Source: Streptomyces mangrovisoli (GTDB taxonomy: Bacteria > Actinomycetota > Actinomycetes > Streptomycetales > Streptomycetaceae). Taken from it: 42,010 nucleotides of DNA. The notes below the pieces were generated by a model that saw nothing but the letters and a program-made list of their open reading frames with translations, had not been told where the DNA came from and ran no database searches. Each line of letters opens with the position of its first letter. Positions within the stretch are counted from its first letter, which is position 1. The stretch is taken from NCBI RefSeq assembly GCF_000974985.2, contig NZ_LAVA02000051.1, positions 1-42,010 of the forward strand, given 5' to 3'. Position numbers and translations under genes: made by a program. This document shows, in pieces, positions 1-8,601 of this stretch.

Positions 1-45
1 GACGTGCCCGCACGGGTTCACGTGCCGACCGAGGCATATGCCTAG
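1..45 (+). CDS. possible 3' end of an upstream gene (partial)
   Basis: Reading from base 1 in frame 1 gives 14 sense codons ending DVPARVHVPTEAYA and a TAG stop at 43-45. The codons have the G/C third-position bias expected here, so this may be the carboxyl end of a gene entering from the left. Too little is visible to assign a family, and it could be a chance open frame. A dispersed intergenic repeat starts directly after the stop, which is where such repeats usually lie. Confidence 0.35.
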   Translation, partial: DVPARVHVPTEAYA

Positions 46-146
46 GGGGCGCGGGGAACTGCGCGACCAGCCACGACGCACCCGCACCGACCCCCGAGCC
101 GAACCCCCCACCCCCCAAGGGGCGCGAGGAACTACGCAATCACCCG
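46..146 (+). repeat. dispersed Streptomyces intergenic repeat, two copies
   Basis: Bases 46-72 carry GGGGCGCGGGGAACTGCGCG followed by ACCAGCC. A degenerate copy (GGGGCGCGAGGAACTACGCA) begins near 119. The same core recurs at 36081-36107, and in reverse orientation at 30105-30130 and 36031-36050. In Streptomyces genomes such GC-rich units are common between genes, often near gene ends. Their function is not visible here; a role in termination or mRNA ends is plausible. Confidence 0.75.
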
Positions 147-202
147 CGACGCCCCACGCAGGGACACCGCACGTCGTCCGTCCCACTAAAATCAACCCCC
201 TG

Positions 203-1843
203 ATGACTGCCACCCTCGTCGTGAAGAACCTCGCCGCCGGCCACGGCGACCGCTCGCTGTTCGCCGGGCTCGACCTCGTCGTCGCGCCCGGAGACGTCAT
301 CGGTCTCGTCGGTGCCAACGGCGCGGGCAAGTCCACCCTGCTGCGGCTGCTCGCCGGGCTCGCCGCCCCCGAACAGGGCGAGCTGAAGCTCTCCCCGCCG
401 ACCGCGACCGTCGGCCACCTGCCCCAGGAGCCGGACCGCCGCCCCGGCGAGACGGTCCGCGAGTTCCTCGCCCGCCGCACCGGCGTGGCCGAGGCGCAGC
501 GCGCGATGGACGAGGCCACCCAGGCGCTCGTCGACGGCGCCCCCGGCGCGGACGACGCCTACGCCACCACCCTGGAGCGCTGGCTCGACCTCGGCGGCGC
601 CGACCTCGACGAGCGCGCCGAGGAGGTGGCCGGCACCCTCAACCTCGGCGTCGGCCTCGACCAGCCGATGACCTCCCTGTCCGGCGGCCAGGCCGCCCGC
701 GCCTCGCTCGCCTCCCTCCTGCTGTCCCGCTACGACGTCTTCCTCCTCGACGAGCCCACCAACGACCTCGACCTGGACGGCCTGGAGCGGCTCGAACGCT
801 TCGTGCAGGGCCTGCGCGCCGGGACCGTCGTCGTCAGCCACGACCGCGAGTTCCTCACCCGCACGGTCACCAAGGTCCTCGAACTCGACCTGGCACAGGG
901 GCAGATCAACCTCTACGGCGGCGGATACGCGGCCTATCTGGAGGAGCGCGACGTCGCCCGGCGGCACGCCCGGGACGACTACGAGGAGTACGCCGACAAG
1001 CGCGCCGCCCTCCAGGACCGGGCGCAGATGCAGCGCTCCTGGATGGACAAGGGCGTGAAGAACGCCCGCCGCAAGGCGAACAACGACAACGACAAGATCG
1101 GCCGCAAGTTCCGCAGCGAGGCCAGCGAGAAGCAGGCCGCCAAGGCGCGTCAGACGCAGCGCATGATCGAGCGGCTGGACGTCGTCGAGGAACCCCGCAA
1201 GGAGTGGGAGCTGCGGATGGAGATCGCGTCCGCGGCCCGCTCCGGGGCCGTCGTCGCGACGCTGCGCGACGCCGAGGTGCGGCGCGGGGACTTCACCTTC
1301 GGGCCGGTCTCCCTCCAGGTCGACTGGGCCGACCGGATCGCGGTCACCGGAGCCAACGGCGCGGGCAAGTCCACGCTGCTCGGCGCCCTGCTGGGCCGGG
1401 TCCCGCTGGACGCCGGACACGCGTCCCTCGGCTCCGGCGTGCTGGTCGGCGAGGTCGATCAGGCCCGCGCCCTGTTCCACGGCCCGCAGTCCCTGCTGGA
1501 CGCCTTCTGCGCGGCCGTACCGGACACCGAGCCGGTCGAAGTGCGCACGCTGCTGGCCAAGTTCGGGCTGAAGTCCGACCACGTGCTGCGCCCCGCGACG
1601 AGCCTGTCCCCGGGCGAGCGCACCCGGGCGGCGCTGGCGCTGCTCCAGGGCCGGGGTGTCAACCTGCTCGTCCTCGACGAGCCGACCAACCACCTCGACC
1701 TGCCCGCCATCGAGCAGTTGGAGTCCGCGCTCGACGCCTACGAGGGCACCCTCCTGCTGGTCACCCACGACCGCCGGATGCTCGACGCGGTCCACGTGAC
1801 CCGCCGCCTGGAGGTCACCGCAGGCAAGGTGACGGAGAGCTAG
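203..1843 (+). CDS. ABC-F family ATP-binding protein
   Basis: A 546-residue protein with two ABC ATPase domains and no membrane segments, the ABC-F arrangement. These are soluble, ribosome-associated ATPases such as translation factors and antibiotic-resistance ribosome protectors. Walker A motifs (GANGAGKST) start at residues 37 and 383. Signature motifs are LSGGQ in the first half and LSPGE in the second, with Walker B segments FLLDEPTND and LVLDEPTNH. A charged, Lys/Arg-rich linker around residues 255-335 joins the domains. The ATG at 203 is chosen because the family homology (MTATLVVKNL) starts there; the open frame continues upstream only into intergenic repeat sequence. The gene is convergent with the Tex gene. 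Whether it is EttA-like or a resistance type cannot be told from sequence alone. Confidence 0.9.
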   Translation: MTATLVVKNLAAGHGDRSLFAGLDLVVAPGDVIGLVGANGAGKSTLLRLLAGLAAPEQGELKLSPPTATVGHLPQEPDRRPGETVREFLARRTGVAEAQRAMDEATQALVDGAPGADDAYATTLERWLDLGGADLDERAEEVAGTLNLGVGLDQPMTSLSGGQAARASLASLLLSRYDVFLLDEPTNDLDLDGLERLERFVQGLRAGTVVVSHDREFLTRTVTKVLELDLAQGQINLYGGGYAAYLEERDVARRHARDDYEEYADKRAALQDRAQMQRSWMDKGVKNARRKANNDNDKIGRKFRSEASEKQAAKARQTQRMIERLDVVEEPRKEWELRMEIASAARSGAVVATLRDAEVRRGDFTFGPVSLQVDWADRIAVTGANGAGKSTLLGALLGRVPLDAGHASLGSGVLVGEVDQARALFHGPQSLLDAFCAAVPDTEPVEVRTLLAKFGLKSDHVLRPATSLSPGERTRAALALLQGRGVNLLVLDEPTNHLDLPAIEQLESALDAYEGTLLLVTHDRRMLDAVHVTRRLEVTAGKVTES

Positions 1844-2080
1844 TTCCGAGGACGGTCCTCGCCCCTTTCCCTCTCACGGAACCCGAGGACCGCCCGCTCC
1901 ACCCGGCCCGATGCGCCCGACGCGTCACCGCGTCCCCGGCGCCGCATCGGGACTGTACGCACGCTGCCCTACCGCGTCATCGGTCGGCCGGATGCCGTCC
2001 GGCGTCACCGCGCGCCGGACCCCGCACAGCCGCACCGGGCCCGGCGACCACACCTCGTGGTCCCCGGGCCCGGGTGCGGG
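1844..2080. other. convergent intergenic region
   Basis: A 237-base gap between the ends of the ABC-F and Tex genes. Bases 1853-1861 (CGGTCCTCG) are complementary to 1884-1892 (CGAGGACCG), and 1847-1860 is also locally self-complementary, so several mutually exclusive small hairpins are possible. A weak bidirectional terminator is the likeliest use. No gene is supported in this gap. Confidence 0.35.
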
Positions 2081-4501
2081 TCAGCGGCGGCCCTTGTCGC
2101 CCGGGTCGACGAGGCCCGCGCGGCGCAGGGCGTCGGCCATGGCGCTGTTCGCCGGGGGCGGCGCCGACTGGCGGTTGCCGCCACCGGACTTGCCGCCGCC
2201 GGACTGCCGGCCGGCGCCGGTGGACTGGCGGTTCTGCCGCTGCTGCGGCGGGCGGCCGCCGCCGCGCCGGCCGCGGGCGCCCGGATCGGCCTGCTCGCCG
2301 CCCTGCGCGGCCGCCTCGTCGTCCAGCCGCAGCGTCAGCGAGATCCGCTTGCGCGGGATGTCCACGTCCAGGACCTTCACCTTGACGATGTCACCCGGCT
2401 TGACGACGTCCCGCGGGTCCTTGACGAACGTCCTGGACATCGCGGAGACATGGACGAGGCCGTCCTGGTGCACGCCGACGTCCACGAACGCGCCGAAGGC
2501 CGCCACGTTCGTCACGACGCCCTCCAGGACCATGCCCGGCGCCAGGTCGGCGATCTTCTCGACGCCCTCCTTGAACGAGGCCGTCTTGAAGGCGGGCCGA
2601 GGGTCGCGTCCGGGCTTCTCCAGCTCCTTGAGGATGTCGGTCACGGTCGGCAGGCCGAAGGTGTCGTCGACGAACTCGTTCGCCTTGAGCGACCGCAGCA
2701 CCGACGTGTTGCCGACGAGCGAGGCCACCGCCTGGCCGGTGGTCTTCACCATGCGGCGGACCACCGGATAGGCCTCCGGGTGCACGCTGGAGGCGTCCAG
2801 CGGGTCGCTGCCGCCGCGGATGCGCAGGAAGCCCGCGCACTGCTCGAACGCCTTCGGGCCGAGCCGGGCCACGTTCTTCAGCTCCCCGCGGGAGGTGAAC
2901 GGGCCGTTGGAGTCGCGGTGCGCCACGATGTTCTCGGCGAGCGCCGAGGAGATCCCGGACACCCGCGAGAGCAGCGGCACGGACGCCGTGTTGACGTCCA
3001 CGCCGACGCCGTTCACACAGTCCTCCACCACCGCGTCCAGCGAACGCGACAGCTTCACCTCGGACAGGTCGTGCTGGTACTGCCCGACCCCGATCGACTT
3101 CGGGTCGATCTTCACCAGTTCGGCCAGCGGGTCCTGGAGCCGGCGCGCGATGGACACCGCGCCGCGCAGCGACACGTCCATGTCCGGGAACTCCCGCGAG
3201 GCGTACGCGGAGGCCGAGTACACCGACGCGCCCGCCTCCGACACCATCACCTTGGTGAGCTTCAACTCCGGGTGCTTGGTGATGAGTTCACCGGCGAGCT
3301 TGTCGGTCTCGCGGGACGCCGTGCCGTTGCCGATCGCGATCAGCTCGACCTGGTGGCGCTGCGCGAGCACGGCCAGCTTGGCGATCGCCTCGTCCCACTT
3401 GTTGGCCGGGACGTGCGGGTAGATCACGTCGGTGGCCACGGCCTTGCCGGTCGCGTCGATCACCGCGACCTTCACGCCCGTGCGGAAGCCCGGGTCCAGG
3501 CCCAGCGTGGCGCGGGTGCCCGCCGGGGCGGCGAGCAGCAGGTCGCGCAGGTTGGCCGCGAACACGTCGACCGCCTCGTCCTCGGCCGCCGTGCGCAGCC
3601 GCAGCCGCAGGTCGATCCCGAGGTGCACCAGGATGCGGGTCCGCCAGGCCCAGCGGACGGTGTCCGCGAGCCACTTGTCGCCCGGCCGGCCCTGGGCGGC
3701 GATGCCGAACCGGCCCGCCACGATGCCCTCGTACGACGACGGGCCCTCGGTCGGCTCCTCCGGCTCCAGGACGAGGTCGAGGACCTCCTCCTTCTCGCCG
3801 CGCAGCATCGCGAGGATCCGGTGCGAGGGCAGCTCGGTGAAGGGCTCGGCGAAGTCGAAGTAGTCGGCGAACTTGGCGCCCGCCTCCTCCTTGCCGTCGC
3901 GCACCTTCGCCGCGAGGCGCCCGCGCGTCCACATGCGCTCGCGCAGCTCGCCGATCAGGTCCGCGTCCTCGGAGAAGCGCTCGGTGAGGATGGCGCGCGC
4001 GCCGTCCAGGGCGGCCTGCGGATCGGCGACGCCCTTGTCCGCGTCGACGAACGCGGCCGCCGCGGCGAGCGGGTCGACGGACGGGTCCCCGAGCAGCCCC
4101 TCGGCCAGCGGTTCGAGACCGGCCTCGCGCGCGATCTGCGCCTTCGTACGGCGCTTCGGCTTGTACGGCAGGTAGATGTCCTCGAGCCGCGCCTTGGTCT
4201 CGGCGGCGCGGATCTGCGCCTCCAGCTCCTCGGTCAGCTTGCCCTGCTCACGCACCGACTCCAGGATCGCGGTCCGCCGCTCCTCCAGCTCCCGCAGATA
4301 CCGCAGCCGCTCCTCGATCGTGCGCAGCTGCGCGTCGTCGAGCATCTCGGTCGCTTCCTTGCGGTAGCGCGCGATGAAGGGCACGGTCGAACCGCCGTCG
4401 AGCAGTTCCACGGCGGATCTGACCTGCCGCTCCCTTACGCCGAGCTCCTCGGCGATCCTGCCTTCGATGGACCCTGCTGCCAGGGACCCGGGTGTCGTCA
4501 C
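2081..4501 (-). CDS. tex: Tex-family S1 RNA-binding transcription accessory protein
   Basis: An 806-residue Tex/YhgF homologue, a cytoplasmic nucleic-acid-binding protein linked in other bacteria to transcription and RNA metabolism. In order it has the helical Tex N-terminal region (from SIEGRIAEELGV), a YqgF/RNase-H-like domain (LGLDPGFRTGVKVAVID), helix-hairpin-helix motifs (VSGISSALAENIV and NVARLGPKAFEQC) and an S1 domain (GVVTNVAAFGAFVDVG). An Arg/Gly/Gln-rich tail of about 80 residues follows, often seen in actinobacterial RNA-binding proteins. The GTG start at 4501 is chosen because AGAAGG lies about ten bases upstream and the family homology begins there. The open frame extends 29 codons further upstream without looking like family sequence. 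It is divergent from the GlxA regulator. Confidence 0.9.
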   Translation of the reverse strand: MTTPGSLAAGSIEGRIAEELGVRERQVRSAVELLDGGSTVPFIARYRKEATEMLDDAQLRTIEERLRYLRELEERRTAILESVREQGKLTEELEAQIRAAETKARLEDIYLPYKPKRRTKAQIAREAGLEPLAEGLLGDPSVDPLAAAAAFVDADKGVADPQAALDGARAILTERFSEDADLIGELRERMWTRGRLAAKVRDGKEEAGAKFADYFDFAEPFTELPSHRILAMLRGEKEEVLDLVLEPEEPTEGPSSYEGIVAGRFGIAAQGRPGDKWLADTVRWAWRTRILVHLGIDLRLRLRTAAEDEAVDVFAANLRDLLLAAPAGTRATLGLDPGFRTGVKVAVIDATGKAVATDVIYPHVPANKWDEAIAKLAVLAQRHQVELIAIGNGTASRETDKLAGELITKHPELKLTKVMVSEAGASVYSASAYASREFPDMDVSLRGAVSIARRLQDPLAELVKIDPKSIGVGQYQHDLSEVKLSRSLDAVVEDCVNGVGVDVNTASVPLLSRVSGISSALAENIVAHRDSNGPFTSRGELKNVARLGPKAFEQCAGFLRIRGGSDPLDASSVHPEAYPVVRRMVKTTGQAVASLVGNTSVLRSLKANEFVDDTFGLPTVTDILKELEKPGRDPRPAFKTASFKEGVEKIADLAPGMVLEGVVTNVAAFGAFVDVGVHQDGLVHVSAMSRTFVKDPRDVVKPGDIVKVKVLDVDIPRKRISLTLRLDDEAAAQGGEQADPGARGRRGGGRPPQQRQNRQSTGAGRQSGGGKSGGGNRQSAPPPANSAMADALRRAGLVDPGDKGRR

Positions 4502-4717
4502 GATCCGGTACCGCCTTCTCCGCTTCGGGTTGCGCGGCAATTGTGGCAGGTGGCGCCGACAGGTGGGGATCAGGGCGGCCACCGGCACGGCGCGTCCTGC
4601 CCCCGTCGACCCAGGTCCGCGTCGCCTCCGGCGCCGCCGGCCGAGGATACGGACATGGCAGGAAAGGTGGGGTTCTCGTCATTGCTGCCCCGGCCGGGTC
4701 CGCGAAGAATCGGAGCC

Positions 4718-5698
4718 ATGACGCAGCGCACCGTTCTCGTCGTCCTCTTCGACGGCGTGCAGAGTCTCGACGTCACCGGTCCCCTGGAGGTCTTCGCGGG
4801 CGCGGAGACGCACACCCCGGGCAGCTACCGGATCCGTACGGCCTCCCTCGACGGCTCGGCCGTCCGCACCTCCAGCGGACTCACCCTCGTACCGGACGGG
4901 GCGCTGGCCGGCGGACCCGCGCCGCACACCCTCGTCGTCCCCGGCGGCCGGGGCACCCGGCATCCCGACCCGGCCCTGGTCGACCTCCTGGGCGACCTGG
5001 GGCCGCGCGCCGAGCGCCTGGTGTCCGTGTGCACCGGCGCGATCCTGCTGGCCCGTGCCGGGCTGCTGGACGGCCGCCGGGCCACCACCCACTGGGCGTA
5101 CTGCGACCGGCTCGCCCGCGACCACCCGGCCGTGCACGTCGATCCGGACCCCATCTTCGTGCGCGACGGCCGGGTCGCCACCTCCGCCGGGGTCACCTCC
5201 GGCATCGACCTGGCGCTCGCCCTGGTCGAGGAGGACCTCGGGCGGGACACCGCCCTCACCGTCGCCCGCCACCTGGTCGTCTTCCTGCGCAGGCCCGGCA
5301 ACCAGGCCCAGTTCAGCGCGCAGCTCGCGGCGCAGACCGCGCGGCGCGACCCGCTGCGCGAGGTCCAGCAGTGGATCACCGAGCATCCGGGCGGCGACCT
5401 GTCCGTCGAGGCGCTGGCCGCCCGCGCCCGGCTCTCGCCCCGCCACTTCGCCCGCGCCTTCCAGGCCGAGACCGGCACCACCCCCGGCCGCTACGTCGAC
5501 CGGGTCCGCCTCGAACACGCCCGTCGGCTCCTGGAGGACACCGGCGACGGCGTGGAGGAGATCTCGCGCGCCAGCGGCTACGGCACCCCCGAGGCGATGC
5601 GGCGCGCGTTCGTCAAGGCGCTCGGCACGGCTCCCGCGGAGTACCGCCGCCGCTTCCGCCCCGCGCCCGCCACCACCCTGCGCACACCCACCCGCTGA
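4718..5698 (+). CDS. GlxA-family transcriptional regulator (DJ-1/PfpI plus AraC HTH)
   Basis: A 326-residue regulator with an N-terminal DJ-1/PfpI amidotransferase-like sensor domain (residues 1 to about 190) and a C-terminal AraC-type double HTH (about 225-320). The nucleophile-elbow cysteine is present (SVCTGAILL, Cys105). The HTH contains LSVEALAARARLSPRHFARAF and the second-helix region EISRASGYGTPEAMRRAF. The ATG at 4718 has GGAG just upstream and matches the family start. The 216-base region towards the divergent Tex gene should hold its promoter. It is followed after 10 bases by a solo DJ-1 protein, so the pair is probably one transcript, with the regulator perhaps controlling the enzyme. 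The ligand is unknown. Confidence 0.88.
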   Translation: MTQRTVLVVLFDGVQSLDVTGPLEVFAGAETHTPGSYRIRTASLDGSAVRTSSGLTLVPDGALAGGPAPHTLVVPGGRGTRHPDPALVDLLGDLGPRAERLVSVCTGAILLARAGLLDGRRATTHWAYCDRLARDHPAVHVDPDPIFVRDGRVATSAGVTSGIDLALALVEEDLGRDTALTVARHLVVFLRRPGNQAQFSAQLAAQTARRDPLREVQQWITEHPGGDLSVEALAARARLSPRHFARAFQAETGTTPGRYVDRVRLEHARRLLEDTGDGVEEISRASGYGTPEAMRRAFVKALGTAPAEYRRRFRPAPATTLRTPTR

Positions 5699-5708
5699 AG
5701 GGACTTCC

Positions 5709-6344
5709 ATGCAGATCGCCATCCTGCTCTACGACCGCTTCACCGCCCTCGACGCGGTGGGACCGTACGAGACGCTGAGCCGGCTGCCGGGCGCCGAGAC
5801 CGTGTTCGTGGCCGAGCGCACCGGGCCCGTCCGCAACGAGACCGGCAACCTCGCGCTGACCGCGGACCGCACGCTGGCGGAGGTGCCGGAGCCGGGCATC
5901 GTCGTCGTCCCGGGCGGGCCCGGCCAGTCCGCGCAGATGACGAACGGCGCGCTGCTCGACTGGCTGCGCGCCGCGGACGCCGGCAGCGAGTGGACCACGT
6001 CCGTGTGCACCGGGTCGCTGCTGCTGGGCGCCGCCGGGCTGCTCACCGGCCGATCGGCCACCAGCCACTGGCTCGCGCTGGAACAGCTGCGGGCCCACGG
6101 CGCCGAACCCACCGGCCGCCGCGTGGTCTTCGACGGCAAGTACGTCACCGCCGCCGGTGTCTCCTCCGGGATCGACATGGGCCTCGCCCTGCTGGGTCGG
6201 ATCGCGGGCGACGACCACGCGCGCGCCGTGCAGCTGCTGACCGAGTACGACCCGCAGCCGCCGTACGACAGCGGGTCGCCTCAGAAGGCTCCGGCGCACC
6301 TGGTCGCGGAGTTCCGCGGCAGGAGCCGCTTCCTCCTGACGTGA
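5709..6344 (+). CDS. DJ-1/PfpI family protein, isonitrile-hydratase-like
   Basis: A 211-residue single-domain DJ-1/PfpI protein. The acidic residue of the LLYDRFTALDAVGPYE segment and the elbow cysteine (TSVCTGSLLLGAAGLL, Cys100) match the pattern of isonitrile hydratase (InhA)-type members. Members of this superfamily include hydratases, deglycases and peptidases, so the reaction is not settled. The start has a GAAGGG ribosome-binding site overlapping the stop region of the preceding GlxA-type regulator, 10 bases away, indicating co-transcription. It is convergent with the crotonase gene. Confidence 0.85.
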   Translation: MQIAILLYDRFTALDAVGPYETLSRLPGAETVFVAERTGPVRNETGNLALTADRTLAEVPEPGIVVVPGGPGQSAQMTNGALLDWLRAADAGSEWTTSVCTGSLLLGAAGLLTGRSATSHWLALEQLRAHGAEPTGRRVVFDGKYVTAAGVSSGIDMGLALLGRIAGDDHARAVQLLTEYDPQPPYDSGSPQKAPAHLVAEFRGRSRFLLT

Positions 6345-6466
6345 ACCGCCGCGCCCCGGGCCGCCGTTCGGCCAGGAGGCGGTCGGGCGGCCGTCCGCCG
6401 GCGAACCGGCGGCGATCCGATGGGGATACGGCGGCGATACGGCACCGGTCCGGCGGGGATCCGGTG

Positions 6467-7216
6467 TCAGTCCGACGGCGTCCAGGTGAAGCGTGGCGCC
6501 CGGCGCTCCAGGAACGCGGTCACGCCCTCCGCCGTGTCCGTGGCGGCGCGGGCCTGCCGTGACCAGTGGGCGTCCCGGTCCGTGCGGCCGTCGGCGAACT
6601 CCTTCGCCGCTGCCTGCGTCAGCTGCGAGCGCGTCGCCAGGACGCGGGTGAACTCGGCGACCCGTTTGTCGAGTTCGCCCTCCTCCAGCACCTCGTCCAC
6701 CAGGCCGGTGCGCAGCGCCCGGTCCGTGTCGATCAACTCACCCGAGAACAGCAGGTACTTGGCGGCCGCGGGCCCCACCAGTGCGACGAGCCGGCGGGTC
6801 GAGGAGGCCGGGTAGACGATCCCGAGCTTCGCCGGTGTCACGCCGAACAGCGTGCCCTGCGCCGCGAACCGCAGATCGCACGCCGCGGCCAGCTGCGCCC
6901 CACCGCCCACGCAGTGTCCCCGGATCGCGGCCAGGGTCGGCTTCGGGAACGTGGCGAGCGCCTCCTCCGCGGCGACGGCGAGCCGCTGGGCCTCCTCCGG
7001 CGAGCCGCGCAGCGTCGAGATGTCGGCCCCGGCGCAGAAGGTGCCGCCCGCCCCGGTGAGCACCAGGGCCCGCACGGCGGGGTCGCGGGCGAGGGAGCCG
7101 AGCAGCGGGGGCAGCGCCGCCCACATCGCGGCCGTCATCGCGTTGCGCTTGGCCGGATGGTCGATGACGACGGTGGCGACCGAGTCGGTCACCTCGTGCA
7201 GCAGCTGGGGCTCCAT
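6467..7216 (-). CDS. crotonase-fold enoyl-CoA hydratase/isomerase family protein, atypical active site
   Basis: A 249-residue crotonase-superfamily protein acting on an acyl-CoA. The oxyanion-hole segments are recognisable (GGTFCAGADISTLRG and GHCVGGGAQLAAACD). The two catalytic glutamates of classical enoyl-CoA hydratases appear absent: the first is Gln in GGGAQLA, and the FGQPE region reads FGVTPAKLG. A TPxxLGxxY-type segment also occurs in methylmalonyl-CoA decarboxylase-like crotonases, so hydration is doubtful and decarboxylation or another reaction is possible. The gene stands alone between convergent and divergent neighbours. Confidence 0.82.
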   Translation of the reverse strand: MEPQLLHEVTDSVATVVIDHPAKRNAMTAAMWAALPPLLGSLARDPAVRALVLTGAGGTFCAGADISTLRGSPEEAQRLAVAAEEALATFPKPTLAAIRGHCVGGGAQLAAACDLRFAAQGTLFGVTPAKLGIVYPASSTRRLVALVGPAAAKYLLFSGELIDTDRALRTGLVDEVLEEGELDKRVAEFTRVLATRSQLTQAAAKEFADGRTDRDAHWSRQARAATDTAEGVTAFLERRAPRFTWTPSD

Positions 7217-7485
7217 GCGCCGGATGCTATCCGGGCCACCACGGCCGGGCCGTCCGCGGGGCGGGGCCCCGGGGCCGCTCAGGGGATGGCAAACCCGTAC
7301 AACCGTAATAAGTTGAAAAGCTGGCGCAGCAGCGCCATCTTCGGTCGGGAGTCTGTCATTTTCGGTCGCAGGCGATCGAATGTGCTCGATATTCGTCTAC
7401 TTGCGTTCAGAACTCGGGTGTAACGCGGCGCGTTACCAACACTCGACATGTGGTGACAATCGAGCGCAAGGGTGGCGACCGGACG
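7217..7485 (+). promoter_or_regulatory. regulatory region of the ATPase gene: direct repeats and 17-bp palindrome
   Basis: This 269-base divergent gap is clearly more AT-rich than its surroundings between about 7285 and 7450. It carries two near-identical 12-mers exactly 21 bases apart, CATCTTCGGTCG (7336-7347) and CATTTTCGGTCG (7357-7368). It also has a perfect 8+1+8 palindrome, GTAACGCGGCGCGTTAC (7420-7436). The palindrome lies about 50 bases before the ATG at 7486, a normal operator position. The binding proteins are unknown. Confidence 0.6.
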
Positions 7486-8004
7486 ATGGAGAACCACGGG
7501 CGTGGGTTCGGCCCTCGCCCAGAGAGCGGCGGAGTACCCCTCGACGGCGTACCCGGGCCCCGGCCGCCGCAGCCGTTGCCGTACGAAGGGGTGTGGCGGT
7601 TCACCGCCGCCGCCGTCGACGCCTCGGTCCCGCAGGCCCGGCACGCGGTGCGCGACCTGCTCTTCCGCCAGGGCGTACCGGTCTCGGACGATCTGGTCCA
7701 CGGACTGCTGCTGATCGTCTCGGAGCTCGTCACCAACGCGGTCAAGCACGCGGCGCTGCTGTCGCCGACGCTCGCCGTCGAGGTCGCCGTGGGAGCCGAG
7801 TGGGTGCGGGTGTCCGTCGAGGACAACCACCCCTACCGGCCCACCGCCCTGGAGACCGCCCACAGCGAGACGGGCGGCAGGGGTCTGCTGCTGGTGCGCG
7901 AGGTCACCCTGGAGGCGGGCGGCGTGTGCGACGTCGAGCACACGGCGAGCGGCGGCAAGGTGATCTGGGCCGCCCTGCCGCTCAAGCCGGTGCGGGTGGG
8001 GTGA
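7486..8004 (+). CDS. ATP-binding protein, RsbW/SpoIIAB-like anti-sigma regulatory ATPase
   Basis: A 172-residue single-domain GHKL ATPase of the HATPase_c_2 type, abundant in Streptomyces as anti-sigma factors or partner-switching kinases. The N-box is LIVSELVTNAVKHA, the G1-like segment VSVEDNHPYRP and the G2 segment TGGRGLLLVREV. The first 35 residues are Pro/Gly-rich and probably disordered. The ATG at 7486 is preferred because a purine-rich GCAAGGGTGG precedes it. GTG codons at 7450 and 7453 would add 12 or 11 residues but have no visible ribosome-binding site. The stop lies 3 bases from the stop of idi on the other strand. The target sigma factor is not evident. Confidence 0.8.
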   Translation: MENHGRGFGPRPESGGVPLDGVPGPRPPQPLPYEGVWRFTAAAVDASVPQARHAVRDLLFRQGVPVSDDLVHGLLLIVSELVTNAVKHAALLSPTLAVEVAVGAEWVRVSVEDNHPYRPTALETAHSETGGRGLLLVREVTLEAGGVCDVEHTASGGKVIWAALPLKPVRVG

Positions 8005-8007
8005 GGT

Positions 8008-8601
8008 TCACCAGTCCGCGGACGCGCCCGTCAGCTCCCTGACCGCGGGGCGCGCCGCGTCCAGCACGGTGTAGAACCACGACGAGAAGGTGTCCTTCGC
8101 GTGCCGCTCCGCCAGCTCGTCGGGGGTCACGAACGCCGTCGCGCCGACCTCCTCCGGGTCCGGCCGCAGCGGGGACTGCACCAGCCCCACGAAGAGATGG
8201 TTGTACTCCTGCTCCACCAGGCCCGAGTCCGGGTCCGGGTGGTTGTAGCGCACGGTGCCCGCCTCGGCGAGCAGCGAGGGGGAGACCCCGAGCTCCTCGT
8301 ACGTGCGCCGGGCCGCCGCCGCGAACGGCGCCTCGCCCGGGTAGGGGTGGCCGCAGCAGGTGTTGGACCAGACGCCGGGGGAGTGGTACTTGCCGAGCGC
8401 CCGCTGCTGGAGCAGCAGCCGGCCGCGCTCGTCGAAGAGGAACACCGAGAACGCCCGGTGCAGCTGTCCCGGCGGCTGGTGGGCGGCGAGCTTCTCCGCG
8501 GTGCCGATCGTCACACCGTTCTCGTCGACCAGTTCCAGCAGAATCGCGTCAGCGGTGCCGTTCGACGCCGTGTGCGGCGCGGTGGCAGGTGTGATCGGCA
8601 T
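8008..8601 (-). CDS. idi: isopentenyl-diphosphate delta-isomerase, type I
   Basis: A 197-residue Nudix-fold type I IPP isomerase interconverting IPP and DMAPP. The catalytic cysteine region is intact (SNTCCGHPYPGE), as are the Nudix-like acidic helix (AARRTYEELGV) and the metal-binding HRAFSVFLFDE segment. The ATG at 8601 is chosen because GAAGGA lies five bases upstream; the open frame runs 65 codons further but into repeat-containing sequence. It lies outside the hopanoid operon but would supply DMAPP to it, since MEP-pathway genes ispG and dxs are also in this window. The upstream region holds four tandem 13-mers. Confidence 0.93.
   Translation of the reverse strand: MPITPATAPHTASNGTADAILLELVDENGVTIGTAEKLAAHQPPGQLHRAFSVFLFDERGRLLLQQRALGKYHSPGVWSNTCCGHPYPGEAPFAAAARRTYEELGVSPSLLAEAGTVRYNHPDPDSGLVEQEYNHLFVGLVQSPLRPDPEEVGATAFVTPDELAERHAKDTFSSWFYTVLDAARPAVRELTGASADW

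Noticed and set aside
2057..4717. Upstream extension of the GlxA-regulator frame across the Tex gene
   Set aside because: It is the antisense of Tex coding sequence; DJ-1 homology starts exactly at the ATG 4718.
6345..6466. Imperfect hairpin CACCGGTCC...GGATCCGGTG between convergent genes
   Set aside because: The stem has mismatches, so termination is possible but not supported well enough to list.
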